Source of the DNA: Arabidopsis thaliana
Lineage: Eukaryota > Streptophyta > Magnoliopsida > Brassicales > Brassicaceae
Direction: 5' to 3'
DNA: 64,000 nt
Assembly: GCF_000001735.4 (NCBI RefSeq)
Contig: NC_003074.8
Span: 8,246,101 to 8,310,100 of the forward strand
Shown: piece by piece, positions 33,345 to 43,966 of the stretch
How positions within the stretch are numbered: position 1 is the first letter of the stretch
Layout of the letters: every line of letters starts with the position of its first letter
Notes under the pieces: model-generated
The model's database searches: none
What the model was told of the DNA's origin: nothing
Seen by the model: the letters and a program-made list of their open reading frames with translations, nothing else
Position numbers and translations under genes: made by a program

Positions 33345-34563
33345 ATGGAGAAAACCCAAGAATCAGTGGTTAGATATGGAAAAAAGATCGAGAAAATGCC
33401 ATATCTTATGCCCGCCGGCCGAGTTGTCTTTGCATCTGCGTTCCTCGTGTCTGCTTGGAGAGAGTAAGCACTAATGAAATTGTTAGTTCTGAATGAAATA
33501 TATTGTTGTCTCTTCATGCTAGCTATTGATTTTTATATTTCATGGTTTTTTTGTTTTGTTTTTGTTAAGGTATTATGGTTTCGGATTAGCTGCCGATGAG
33601 TTAAGACCAAAACTTGGTTTCTTTGAGAACCAGGTAAACATTTTATTATACATAAGCGTTAAATAAACACAACCGATCATTTGTGTTGTAATTAATAACA
33701 AAAATTTATAGGCAAAAGCCATAGTTGCTCTTGGTATATTGATGAAGTTTGTTGGAGGGATCTTATTCATCTTCAATACGTACGTAGGAGCTGCGCTTTT
33801 GGTATACTAATTTACCTCATTTTCGTATTCTTATGTTTAATATTGAAATAAGAAACGAAATTACTAAAACATTGCATATGGTTTGATCTTATAGCTTGTA
33901 TACCAAGCCATCTTGAGCCCGATATTGTACGATTTCTACAATCGCGATTACGATAGAGACCATTTCACCGTTTTCTACACAAAGTTCAAAGAAGTAAGCA
34001 ACCCGATCCACGGCTTAAAGTGTAACTATAATCAGTATATTTGTAATCATTATTGGTAATATATGACTATATGTAACACATCTGGTATATATATGATTAG
34101 TTTGTGGAAGAGACGACGTCAGCTGATGGTGGAGTGGCCATGAGCCTCTATACCTCTGTGGTTAACGAAGAATCGCGCCAGAAATTCATCGATCAGCTTA
34201 ACGAGGTAATGAATCAGACTAGATAACAATTATTATGTCATTGCTTTTACATATATATCAAAACTTCTTAATGGTTATGTTTTTGCAGATTGCGAGAATC
34301 GCCATCTCGAATCCTCTATTCACACCAAGCGATTTCAACACATTGTTCATAAGGTTTATTAAGGTAGAAAACTAAACAAGAATAGTTAATTAACATTAAG
34401 AAAGTAATGATTAATTCAGATGAAATTATCGGAAACTGAAAAATTTGTTGTCTATTATTTATAGGGTGTTGGAATAGCAGCTGCATTGGCGTGCTTCATT
34501 GCGATGAAACATAGGCATGCGGTGCTCATCGAGAAGACGTCCAAGAAGCAAAAAACTAACTGA
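33345..34563 (+). CDS. HR-like lesion-inducing family protein (At3g23190)
   Basis: Seven exons (33345-33463, 33570-33633, 33712-33801, 33895-33993, 34101-34205, 34289-34363, 34465-34563) give 216 aa. The N-terminus (MEKTQESVVRYGKK) precedes a hydrophobic segment at 25-38. A second lies at about 62-90 (AIVALGILMKFVGGILFIF). A C-terminal one lies in the last exon (GIAAALACFIAM), ending in a basic tail (EKTSKKQKTN). Exons 2+3 correspond to exon 2 of At3g23180, and exons 6+7 to its exon 5, so two introns differ between the paralogues. Small multi-span membrane protein of unknown biochemical role in a lesion-associated family. Confidence 0.85.
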
Positions 34564-35558
34564 TCCGATTTGGCTTATTTACTTGTGGATCTCAATCAAC
34601 AAGTGATCTCTATGTTTTTCAATAATTATTAGTTTCTTTTAAGATTTGTGAGTTTTGCTTTTTGCTATGAATAAATAGCAAGTATTTAATTATGATGTTG
34701 TACTGTAATTTCATATCCGAACAAATTTAAATTTCCTTCGGATCATTTGATTAAGCTTTTTATGTTTTATTTTTCTTTATATATGGTAAGCTTTTTTAAA
34801 AACTAATTAACTAAAAAATAATGCGCAATTGCTTATACTCTTTTTTTTTAAAAGATATACTATTTAATTATATGACTTTTGTTTCTGAAAGTTTCAGTAA
34901 AAATTTGATGATTTACTATAAACTATCTATTATTTTCACTTTTAATTATAACAAAAAGTTGTGATTATAGTTTGCGAAAAGTAGGATATATTCTGGCTGA
35001 GTAAAAAACTAATAAAATAGTTTAACACTAACTAAAAAGGAAAAGAAAACTCAATAAACAACAACATACAAAGCCAAAAAAGCCTAATCAAATAAATAAA
35101 AAATAATTACATCAATCAACCCTAAAAAAAAAAATCCCAATTGAAAAAAGTGAACTTCCAACAATGCTAAAGCCAAAAGTTTGAATTAAATAAAATATTT
35201 GTCCATCACTTTCACCATTAGCTAATTTTACTATTTTAAAAAATTTCCACTTTCCAATTAACAAAAATAAAAAATTACGCATTTGTTCTTTCTTCGTCTT
35301 CTCTCCTCCTCTCTATGTGCCCCTCTCTCTGTTGAAAAAAAAACAAAAAGTCTTCAATTTTCCATTTTCTTCTCCTCTGATTCCTCAATTTCGTACCCTG
35401 AAAAAACGAAAAATCTCACCTTTATTGTTCACTCGCCGGAATAATCGCCTGAGTTTCAAGAAAGTTGAGCTTTTGATCTCGGAGAAGTAATAAAGACTAT
35501 AATTGACGATTTGGGTTTGTGTTGATTTGGAGATTATTGGGTTTCTTGTGGAAGAGAA
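34564..35558. other. 3' UTR, AT-rich spacer and leader of the CASP-like gene
   Basis: No extra gene. From about 35280 the sequence turns C/T-rich (CTTCGTCTTCTCTCCTCC), typical of a plant 5' leader leading to the start at 35559. Confidence 0.45.
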
Positions 35559-36503
35559 ATGATAGATATCCCTGGAACACCAGGGACTTTGACTGGTTTA
35601 GTCTTGAGAATCTCTCAGTGTGTTTTTGCTGCTGGTTCCATTTCTTATATGGTTACTTCTGGTGGCTTCTTTAGCTTCACTGCTTTCTGGTAAAGTCTTT
35701 TTGTTCTGTTTGATCAGATTTTAGGATGTTTAAGTTCTTGGATTAGTGTGAATTGTTAGATGAACCGTATAGATCCAATCCCAAGAAAGTTGTTTTAGCA
35801 TCTGTAACTCTTTTTATTACCTCTGGATTTAGTGTTTAGGATTTTGAAGCAATTTTGAGTGTGTTTGAGTCTTATGTTAGGTGCGTCAAGGATCTTGTTT
35901 TAGACTAGTGTAGCTTGTGGATGGATCCATTACCTTTGTTATGTGCAAAGATCTTGAAAACATCTGATATGTGAAATCTTTGATTCTGTGACATTTTTTA
36001 GCATTCATTCTCAAGCATATGTAGAATTAAACAATGTGGACTTTTCGTGTCTATGTTCTTACACCTGGAAGATTTGGTTGCAGCTATCTAATAGCAGCAA
36101 TGGGATTGCAAGTCATATGGAGTTTTGGTCTTGCAATACTAGACACATTCGCATTAGTGAGAAAGAAAACGCTTCTTAGTCCAGTTTTAGTCAGCCTCTT
36201 TGTAGTTGGAGATTGGGTAAGACTAGACCCTCTCTCTTTCTCTCTAGTATAATGACACAAGAATCATCAAAATCTTAAAACCATCTTGTTCTTTCTTCTC
36301 CGGTTTAGGTAACATCGACATTGTCACTAGCGGGAGCATCGTCTTCCGCGGGAATAACGGTTTTATACTTTGGAGATTTAGGAAGCTGCAGTTTCGAAGC
36401 AGAGTGTTGGAAGTACCAACTCTCTGTAGCTTTAGCCTTCCTTTGTTGGATCACTATCGCCGTTTCTTCACTTACTACACTTTGGTTACTTGCTTCAGCG
36501 TAA
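35559..36503 (+). CDS. CASP-like membrane protein 5B3 (At3g23200)
   Basis: Three exons (35559-35689, 36084-36216, 36309-36503) give 152 aa. It has four membrane spans at about 12-34, 43-67, 75-105 and 124-149, with short N- and C-termini. An Arg in the first span (R17) and an Asp in the third (D87, in VVGDW) match the charged pair conserved in CASP/MARVEL proteins. Two Cys-bearing loops ([10 protein letters not shown]) sit between spans 3 and 4. Casparian-strip membrane proteins form plasma-membrane scaffolds for wall enzymes; the CASPL5 group is broadly expressed and its roles are not well defined. The start is the first ATG of a frame whose leader is C/T-rich. The call as CASPL5B3 comes from family features and position. 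Confidence 0.88.
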
Positions 36504-37154
36504 GTAAAAACCGAAAAAACTCTTCTGTACAATTCCCATATATGTATAGACACAATACTCATTTGAGATTTTTGATTCTTTATCTTGTTAATAGTATACC
36601 ATTACACAATTTTTAAACTCTCAGTGTATAAAGATTACTCTTGTTGATGAAATTATGAAAAATACTCTCATTTTTATCAAATTTTGTGGGGCATTTTCAA
36701 TTATGGATTGTTGTACTAAAATAGATAATATCTAACGTTTCGTTTTTGGATCGAAACTATTTATGATTACAAATTACAAACATGTAAAATTCGGTTGGTG
36801 GTGGTTTTTTGCCTTGCTTTGAAGCTACAATATGACAAAGATCCAACGGCTGGGAATTAATGAGTTTTATAAATGAGTGGTTAAGATGCTTTTACTGGTA
36901 CCTACCTACTTAGGACCACTAACTTTTGAGTAATTTACAAAATACTCCTTCATTTTTTTATTTCTTCTACATCTGGTGTCATACATTTTCGAATTAATCT
37001 ATTTCCACCAGGAAACTGACATTTTATTCAAATCATAAAATTCTCTAATCTCCAAATGGTTACTGCAAAACTACTGATTAAAGAATCATCTGAAGGAACA
37101 AAAATTCCTAAGGGATTGATAACAATGATCAATGATGAATCAACATGAAGAAGA
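36504..37154. other. Convergent 3' region
   Basis: 3' UTRs of the plus-strand CASP-like gene and the minus-strand bHLH gene meet here; no other feature seen. Confidence 0.5.
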
Positions 37155-38815
37155 TTAAGCAACAGGAGGAAGATTTTTGAGATCACGAGACGTATCACGG
37201 TCAGCAGGAGGTAAGGGTGACCACATTGGCATGTTTGGAGGATAGTAGCCGTAAGGGTAAGCCACCGCCATCTTATGGGAATGGAAAGCTGCTGGATGCT
37301 GGGAGGGCATGAAACCTGGTGATGGAACCACCATAGATTTTAACTGTTGCTCCATCTTCTCCTTCTCCGCCTTCAACACCAGCTTTTCCTCTCGTAGCTC
37401 GTTTTTATCCGCCTATTACAGACAGTTAGATGAGAAATCAGATAAGTACCAAACATAATGATTATGAGCTAGAAACATTTTCAAGAAGAAGATACACAGA
37501 CTACTACTTAAATTAGGTTCTCATAACTTTATGACAAAGTTTTATGACCTTGAGCTTTATGACAAAGTGAGAAACCAACCTTTAGACTCTTGATCTCTTC
37601 TAGAAGCTTTTGGTTGGTTTCTTGAAGCTCATGAGCTTCACCTCTAAGCTGATTCACAACCCGGATTGCATCGTCGAGTATAGCTGATTTATCCGTCTTT
37701 GGAGTCCTGCCAGGCTCTAAAACAGAGCTCAAGTCCATGAACCTGAAAAAATACCCAATATTTTTTCATATAAGACGACTGCAGAACAACACAGTGCAAG
37801 CAATAACTAAAACATATGTAGAGAAAGCTCTGAACATACTTGTCATTTAGCTTTTCCCTTCTTAGTTTCTCGCGACAGGCTTTGGTTCCTGGCTTGCTAC
37901 ATGATCCAGTTCGTCTCCTGTTCATACATAATCACATCAAACAACGAAATGGATGCTATAGTTGTCTTGTAGATAACCAAACAACAAGATAACCATGGCC
38001 AATCCAAGCTACATAACTAAAAGACTCAATTCAAGACCCAAAACTAGTGGAGACCAAGAGAAATCATTAGCTGCAAATATCTTAATTCAATCTAAACACA
38101 CCACAGAAAACACAACATCTTTCAAATCATCAGAACAAAGAAAAGTAAAGAGCAAGGTATTCAAATTCTTAAAAGACTACCTCTTCCCCGAACATTCTTC
38201 CTCAAACTCTTCCTTAACAGCTCCAACAGATGACGAAGAATTGATTTCCACTACACCACTAAACACCTGTCCTTGTTGCTGCTGCAAATGAGGCACTGCA
38301 GAATCGTCGTTTTGTCCTCTAAAGCCACAGACTTGATGTGTCTCTTGCTGCAAAACTCCACTAAACGATGCAGCCAAATCCAATTGTGCTGATCCAATGC
38401 TACTACTATAAACAACTCCATTGTTTCCTCCTCTAAAGCTACTACAAACTTGCTCAAGATTTCCATTAAAAGAATCAAATTGTTCTTGTTGTGGCTGCAT
38501 CAGATTCACACCACAAGACCCAAAATCCTGAAATATGTTATCTTCATTTGTTTGCATATATCCATAAGGATCTTCTACTCCATTGCTACAGAATCAAGGT
38601 AACAACAATCTCCATCAACAACAATAACGACCGCTAGAAAAACTTTTCATATTCAAAATCGAAACTTTTGCTAAAATTGGATTGAAATTTGGAATTGTTA
38701 AGAAACCCAAATAACAAAAGGCACAATACAACACAATTCAACAATAAAAATCAAACCTTTGATCAAAACAAAGAGCAGCGAGAAGATCATCATCGTCTTC
38801 GATTGATGGATACAT
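37155..38815 (-). CDS. bHLH34: bHLH transcription factor bHLH34 (At3g23210), subgroup IVc
   Basis: Five exons on the minus strand (38815-38757, 38585-38181, 37917-37840, 37742-37580, 37412-37155) give 320 aa. The N-terminus is acidic (MYPSIEDDDDLLAALCFD), then Gln/Ser-rich. A basic patch GKRRRTGS (about 152-160) can act as a nuclear signal. The bHLH domain lies at about 167-217, with basic residues ACREKLRREKLND and helix 2 in ILDDAIRVVNQL. A leucine-zipper-like heptad follows (about 215-265). The C-terminal part is Pro/aromatic-rich (YPYGYYPPNMPMW). Subgroup IVc members (bHLH34, 104, 105/ILR3, 115) dimerise and activate iron-deficiency genes; bHLH34 is also reported as a glucose-responsive activator. 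Splice phases all agree. Confidence 0.93.
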
Positions 38816-41019
38816 CAGAAGAAGAACAGAGAATGCAGAACGAGAGAATCTGCAAAAATCTGTCTCAAACACACAAATACTGTATTCCCTAGAAAATTTG
38901 AGGAGATATATATCTTTTGTTATTGGAAAATATATATTAAAGATTTGAGAGAATTTTGGAATTTTAAACCAAATTTTATTCTCGTGAAAAAAAACATATC
39001 GAATTTTAACAAGAAAATCGGAATCGGTTTTATAGTATTAATAAATTAATTAATTTTTTAAAAATGTATAATAATATGTGGGGCTTTTAGAGAGCCACGC
39101 ATTTGGCAAATGAAAATGGTTGGGGTCAAGAGTGAAGAGAATCGTTCAGTGTTGGACCACTTTTCTTAAAAAAGGCGGGGCATTACGTTTCGTTTTTTGT
39201 ATTGGTTCGATTTGTTTATGTATAGTTAATGGTAGCATTTGCACTATCTTAATAAGTGTGCATGTTGATGTAGCATCACATTACACACATGTCTAACTTT
39301 AGATTATGGTGAACACTAGCTACTCGTCACATATGTCGTATATGAAGTCTTTGGGATAGGATTGAATTGATGCAGATTATCATGTTCTAAAATTAAATCA
39401 TAATCATGTTGATCTCATAGTATTGTATGTAATATATAACTTATTTCTTATGATGTTCACAAAATTGTCTCAAGTAAAACAAAATAATAGTTTAAACATC
39501 TCTTAACATGAGTTGCATGGTGTGACTAACAAAAATAAACATTTGCCTAATGTCCTAAAATATCATACATATTTTGGGGTCCCAAATAATCGTTAATTGA
39601 TATATTGGTAAATAATTTCTGTTAACTATATCTTATTTTTTCGTTTTCTTTTAACTATATCTTAATTGAGTATAAACTTCATTTTCGTATATTTAAAAAT
39701 TTATTTACTCATGTATAAACTGAAAATATTTATGAAATCAGTATTTCAAATTTTTCATTTATTATTTGTAATACGTCGTTTCCAAAACTTGACACTACCA
39801 AGAAATAAAAGAAGTATATAGTACGTAGTTTTGTCAATATTCTAGAGCGAGCAGTATCCACAAACTCAATAGAAGGCCAAACCAATTACTTGTTTGGTCA
39901 AAAAGTCGAAGACTTGTGAAAGAGTTGGCACTTGACATGGAAAAAAAATCTAACTTTGATAAAAGCAGGAACAAATAAAAGACACAAAGTGGGAAAATGG
40001 CCAATCGAAGAAAAGGAAAGACAAGTGAAGCAGTGTCATGATCATTACAGTGAAAGAATCAAAGAATCATTCATGTTTTCTTTTAAGTTTTTGACACTTG
40101 GAAGTTGGAACAACAAAACGTTCGTTGGTGTTTTCAAACGCCGCCATGCATCTTCGGATTTCAAGCATCTATCTCCCGGAGATGATCTTTTCATTATATT
40201 TTATCTTTGTAATTTAAAACCTATGTTATGAAATTATTTGGTACATTTTTTTGTTTAAGTGAAATTATTTGGTACATGCTGATGTTACTTCCACAACTTT
40301 ATCCAATTTCTGAATTAGATTTCTTTCGTTTTGTTTTATACTCATGAAAATACACATTTCAATACTCGAAATTATTTTAAGCATAACCCACATCCAACAT
40401 GTGATGGGACCTATAGTGATATGAGATAATACACTCATTGTTAATTAATTTCAAGTTAAAAGCTATGAAACTTAATGTGGTATTAGAGACCATATTTGAT
40501 CTACGTAATATTTGCATAGTGTGATCAATTCGAAATTGGACGGAAAACCATTATTTCGAGGAGAACGTGTTAGGAATTTCACATTGAAAAGATGATACGA
40601 CCTAGGGTAATATATAAAGTTAACAAAAGTGAACATATTCTATTGGATGTTAAAGTTGTTCTCCTACATATTTTGAGATGAAGATGTTTTTATAAACTAA
40701 TATCCTTTGTCCAATATATGGCCTTCAAGCATTGGTGGGAAACAGTTTGTTGGGCTTATTGGGTCGCTCAACATACCCAGTAACAATGTCGAATTAAGAG
40801 GCCTAAGCCCATGATTTGACATTTGTAGTTATTTTTTTGAACCTAGCTAATATACAGCTGTTCTAAAATGTTCTTTCTGCAATGTTTTGTAGTGATATAA
40901 TCATGCTAAAGTACATATAATTTGATCAAATAGGTTTACAATACACACAACTCCTAAAATTTGAATTTATTTTAACTATATTTTTTAAAATATATGTTAT
41001 TAAAACTGAAATAACTTGT
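38816..41019. other. Intergenic DNA between bHLH34 and ESE1
   Basis: Includes the bHLH34 leader. A 99-codon plus-strand frame at 39932-40231 shows no family signature and poor codon bias, so it was not called. The rest is AT-rich. Confidence 0.4.
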
Positions 41020-41224
41020 CTATCAAAACTGTATATATATTTTATATTATCTACTATAAGTGTTATCATATTTTACATGTCTTTATATGTATTATGATTC
41101 AATTCACACACATTTCTATGTGTTTCGTGATGGTCAAATTGAAATTTAAAAGACTAGAATCTACTACACGTGCATTCAAATTTCACACGTGAGTCAATTA
41201 ATTGAAGGAAAAACAAAAACAAAA
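41020..41224 (+). repeat. Tandem promoter duplication upstream of ESE1, unit 1
   Basis: An approximately 205-bp unit carries two CACGTG boxes at 41167-41172 and 41186-41191. It is followed at once by a second, slightly diverged copy (41235-41436). Shared blocks include ATTCAATTCACACACATTTC and GACTAGAATCTACTACACGT. Confidence 0.85.
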
Positions 41225-41404
41225 GTAGTATGCTCTATCAAAATGCAGAAATATTTTATGTTATCTACTATAAGTGTATCATATTTTACATGTCTTTATA
41301 AGTATTATGATTCAATTCACACACATTTCTATGTGTTTGGCGATGGTCAAATTGAAATTTAAAAGACTAGAATCTACTACACGTGCATTTAAATTTGACA
41401 CGTG
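41167..41404 (+). promoter_or_regulatory. Four G-boxes (CACGTG) in two duplicated pairs
   Basis: CACGTG occurs at 41167, 41186, 41380 and 41399. Within each pair the boxes are exactly 19 bp apart, and the spacing was kept by the duplication. A fifth copy (CACGTG at 41751) lies 118 bases before the ESE1 start. CACGTG with ACACGTG flanks is bound by bHLH/bZIP factors, including ABF-type ABA factors, so an abscisic acid or salt input is plausible but inferred. Confidence 0.6.
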
Positions 41405-41436
41405 AGTCAATTAATTGAAGGAAAAACAAAAACAAA
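41235..41436 (+). repeat. Tandem promoter duplication upstream of ESE1, unit 2
   Basis: The second copy of the unit at 41020-41224, at roughly 93-95% identity by eye. It preserves both CACGTG boxes. It ends about 430 bases upstream of the ESE1 start. Confidence 0.85.
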
Positions 41437-41868
41437 TAGCTTGACCCAAAAAAACAAAAGTGAGAGGCTGAGAGTATCTTTTGGTCCGTTGTCATAAAAA
41501 TACTTTCATTCAACTTAGCCGTCTCCTTGACCATCCAGATACACATACGACCCTATCTTTTTGATTTTTACAATTTAGTCCCTTAATTCTTCATATATTA
41601 TAATGTACACAGAGCAGCCACAATATATCCAATTTTTTAGTCGCACCAATAAATTTCATATACTATTACGATGGCATATAAATATTTTTATTTGCAATTT
41701 ATCCCCCTGATTTAACTTTATTGGTAATTTAAAGGAGGCTTTTGAACAGGCACGTGCGTTAAAATAATATCCACTAGATTTCTCTAATAGAGTCACATTA
41801 CTTCCACGTATAAGTTGTCATAGCTATCAACTCATGTACATGCAAAAACAAAAACCTTAAAAGCTTTC

Positions 41869-42288
41869 ATGGAACGTATAGAGTCTTATAACACGAATGA
41901 GATGAAATACAGAGGCGTACGAAAGCGTCCATGGGGAAAATATGCGGCGGAGATTCGCGACTCAGCTAGACACGGTGCTCGTGTTTGGCTTGGGACGTTT
42001 AACACAGCGGAAGACGCGGCTCGGGCTTATGATAGAGCAGCTTTCGGCATGAGAGGCCAAAGGGCCATTCTCAATTTTCCTCACGAGTATCAAATGATGA
42101 AGGACGGTCCAAATGGCAGCCACGAGAATGCAGTGGCTTCCTCGTCGTCGGGATATAGAGGAGGAGGTGGTGGTGATGATGGGAGGGAAGTTATTGAGTT
42201 CGAGTATTTGGATGATAGTTTATTGGAGGAGCTTTTAGATTATGGTGAGAGATCTAACCAAGACAATTGTAACGACGCAAACCGCTAG
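41869..42288 (+). CDS. ESE1: ERF group IX transcription factor ESE1/ERF95 (At3g23220)
   Basis: A single exon encodes 139 aa. The AP2/ERF domain occupies about 14-71 ([37 protein letters not shown]), with the Ala and Asp in YAAEIRD that mark the ERF rather than the DREB subfamily. An acidic C-terminal motif, [14 protein letters not shown], is the activation motif of small group IX ERFs. The nuclear protein binds GCC boxes. ESE1 is known to be ethylene- and salt-induced and to act downstream of EIN3. The promoter has a duplicated G-box module (see 41020-41436). It shares size and layout with the divergently placed ERF98 1.3 kb away, which indicates local duplication. Confidence 0.93.
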   Translation: MERIESYNTNEMKYRGVRKRPWGKYAAEIRDSARHGARVWLGTFNTAEDAARAYDRAAFGMRGQRAILNFPHEYQMMKDGPNGSHENAVASSSSGYRGGGGGDDGREVIEFEYLDDSLLEELLDYGERSNQDNCNDANR

Positions 42289-43546
42289 ATCATCACTACT
42301 TACTTACAGTGTAATGTTTTTGGAGTAAAGAGTAATAATCAATATAATATACTTTAGTTTAGGAAGTTATTCTGTTATGAGTCAATTTTCCCGGGAAAAT
42401 TTAAATTACTAGTTGTCACAACTCACAAGTGTGTTGATTGGCTTCAGGGTATAAATTAAATAGACTTGGCCCAAGTTACTGCCTTACTGGCTAGAATCTG
42501 AAAAGTGTCCTACAATATATCATTGATCTAACTCGAGAATAGTTTACTTAGATTTAGATAAAAAAAAGTTCTGTTTAGTTTTCTGATTATAAATAAATTT
42601 AATTTTACCTCTTCTTTTCAATAATATTATGGAGATCCCATTGAATCTAAAAAATGATATATTTTTATTCTCCTACTTCTCTATTTTTTTTTTTTTGTCA
42701 ACAAGGTCTATTGGTTTTTCTACTCAACTATTTGCTGTGGTGGTGTGGATACAAACTATATATCGCGCTCAAAGATTCTGCAGAGACAATAATGTCACTT
42801 GACCGATTCTCATACTTAAACAAATAAATTTGCAATATATCCTAGTTTTCTCATATTTTCCTAGTCAAAGGATTAATAGTCTATCTTAAAAACTTTAACT
42901 ACGACAGTTGATATTAATTCTGCTTTTTTTTTCCTTAAACAAAAATTTATTATAGATGATCATCTTGATCGGATACGATAATCTCAATTTCTCACATACG
43001 ACGATGTTCTAGTTGTTGGCAAAGTTGATTTTCAAGTAAAAAGATAATATATTGTTCTATTAGAATATTTCTTTTAGCACACCGATATCAATTCATCGTC
43101 CATAGATTCTCTAGGATGGTTAATTATAATGAAAATTTTCTCGTCTGACTTCTCTTCTACAAACTGAGGAATTTTACAATGTTCAAGAAGGAGTTATAGC
43201 AATGAGGCTAATCACACAAACAGAACTTATTAGTTATTTCGCCTACAATAACAACACTTTAATTTATATTGGCATAATATCATATATAGTAACTTAGTGA
43301 AGATCTATCTCATTAAGGAAGAATTATTTGAATCCATGTATATATTAAAAACAATGAAAGCTGGTGTACGTACTCAAACCATCTAACATTCATATTTCAT
43401 GAAAACGCAAAGTACGTCTTCTCTTACAATTTATGGTCGTGGCATGCATGTTATAAAGTACTAATCAAGCGACCTATACATGCACATAATGCACGTAGGT
43501 AGCCACAACAGTGCCACATAAAATATCAAAACAAAACTAATCGTGA
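42289..43546. other. Convergent spacer between ESE1 and ERF98
   Basis: 3' flanks of two convergent ERF genes. AT-rich, no further gene. Confidence 0.5.
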
Positions 43547-43966
43547 TTATCTCTTCCTTTCTTCTGAATCAAGAAGTTCTTCAAGAACCTTATCGTCCAA
43601 ATACTCAAACTCGAAAACTTCTCTTTGGTTTTGTCGACTCACATTAGTAGAAGTTGAACCCGATGACGACGACGAAGAAGAAGAAGCATAAGGAGGGCGA
43701 AGCGAGTAGTCGTCCATACGTGGATAATACTCATTAGGGAAGTTGAGTATAGCGAGATGACCCCTAAGGTTAAAGGCTGCTCGGTCATAAGCCCTTGCTG
43801 CCTCCTCAGCGGTCTCAAATGTCCCGAGCCAAAGACGGGCACCGTTTCTCGACGGGTCTCGAATCTCTGCTGCAAACTTTCCCCAAGGCCTTCTTCGAAC
43901 TCCCCGGAAACGAGCTTGCTTGTCATCTTGTGATTGGTTGTTGCTGCTCCTGTTTGAGCTCTCCAT
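43547..43966 (-). CDS. ERF98: ERF group IX transcription factor ERF98/TDR1 (At3g23230)
   Basis: A single exon encodes 139 aa on the minus strand. The AP2/ERF domain lies at about 20-77 ([40 protein letters not shown]). A Ser-rich linker encoded by TCG/TCT repeats follows, then the acidic motif [19 protein letters not shown] and a basic end (ERKR). ERF98, also called TDR1, is known as an activator of ascorbate synthesis and salt tolerance and as a defence regulator. A TATA-like ATATATAAATA lies at about 44077-44067 on the minus strand, about 100 bases upstream of the start. A CACGTG at 44119-44124 and an adjacent TTGAC are candidate control sites. Confidence 0.93.
   Translation of the reverse strand: MESSNRSSNNQSQDDKQARFRGVRRRPWGKFAAEIRDPSRNGARLWLGTFETAEEAARAYDRAAFNLRGHLAILNFPNEYYPRMDDYSLRPPYASSSSSSSSGSTSTNVSRQNQREVFEFEYLDDKVLEELLDSEERKR

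Noticed and set aside
36305-36562. Minus-strand frame over CASPL exon 3
   Set aside because: Antisense shadow of the four-span membrane protein gene.
39932-40231. 99-codon plus-strand ORF between bHLH34 and ESE1
   Set aside because: No signal peptide, domain or coding bias; composition fits chance in AT-rich DNA.
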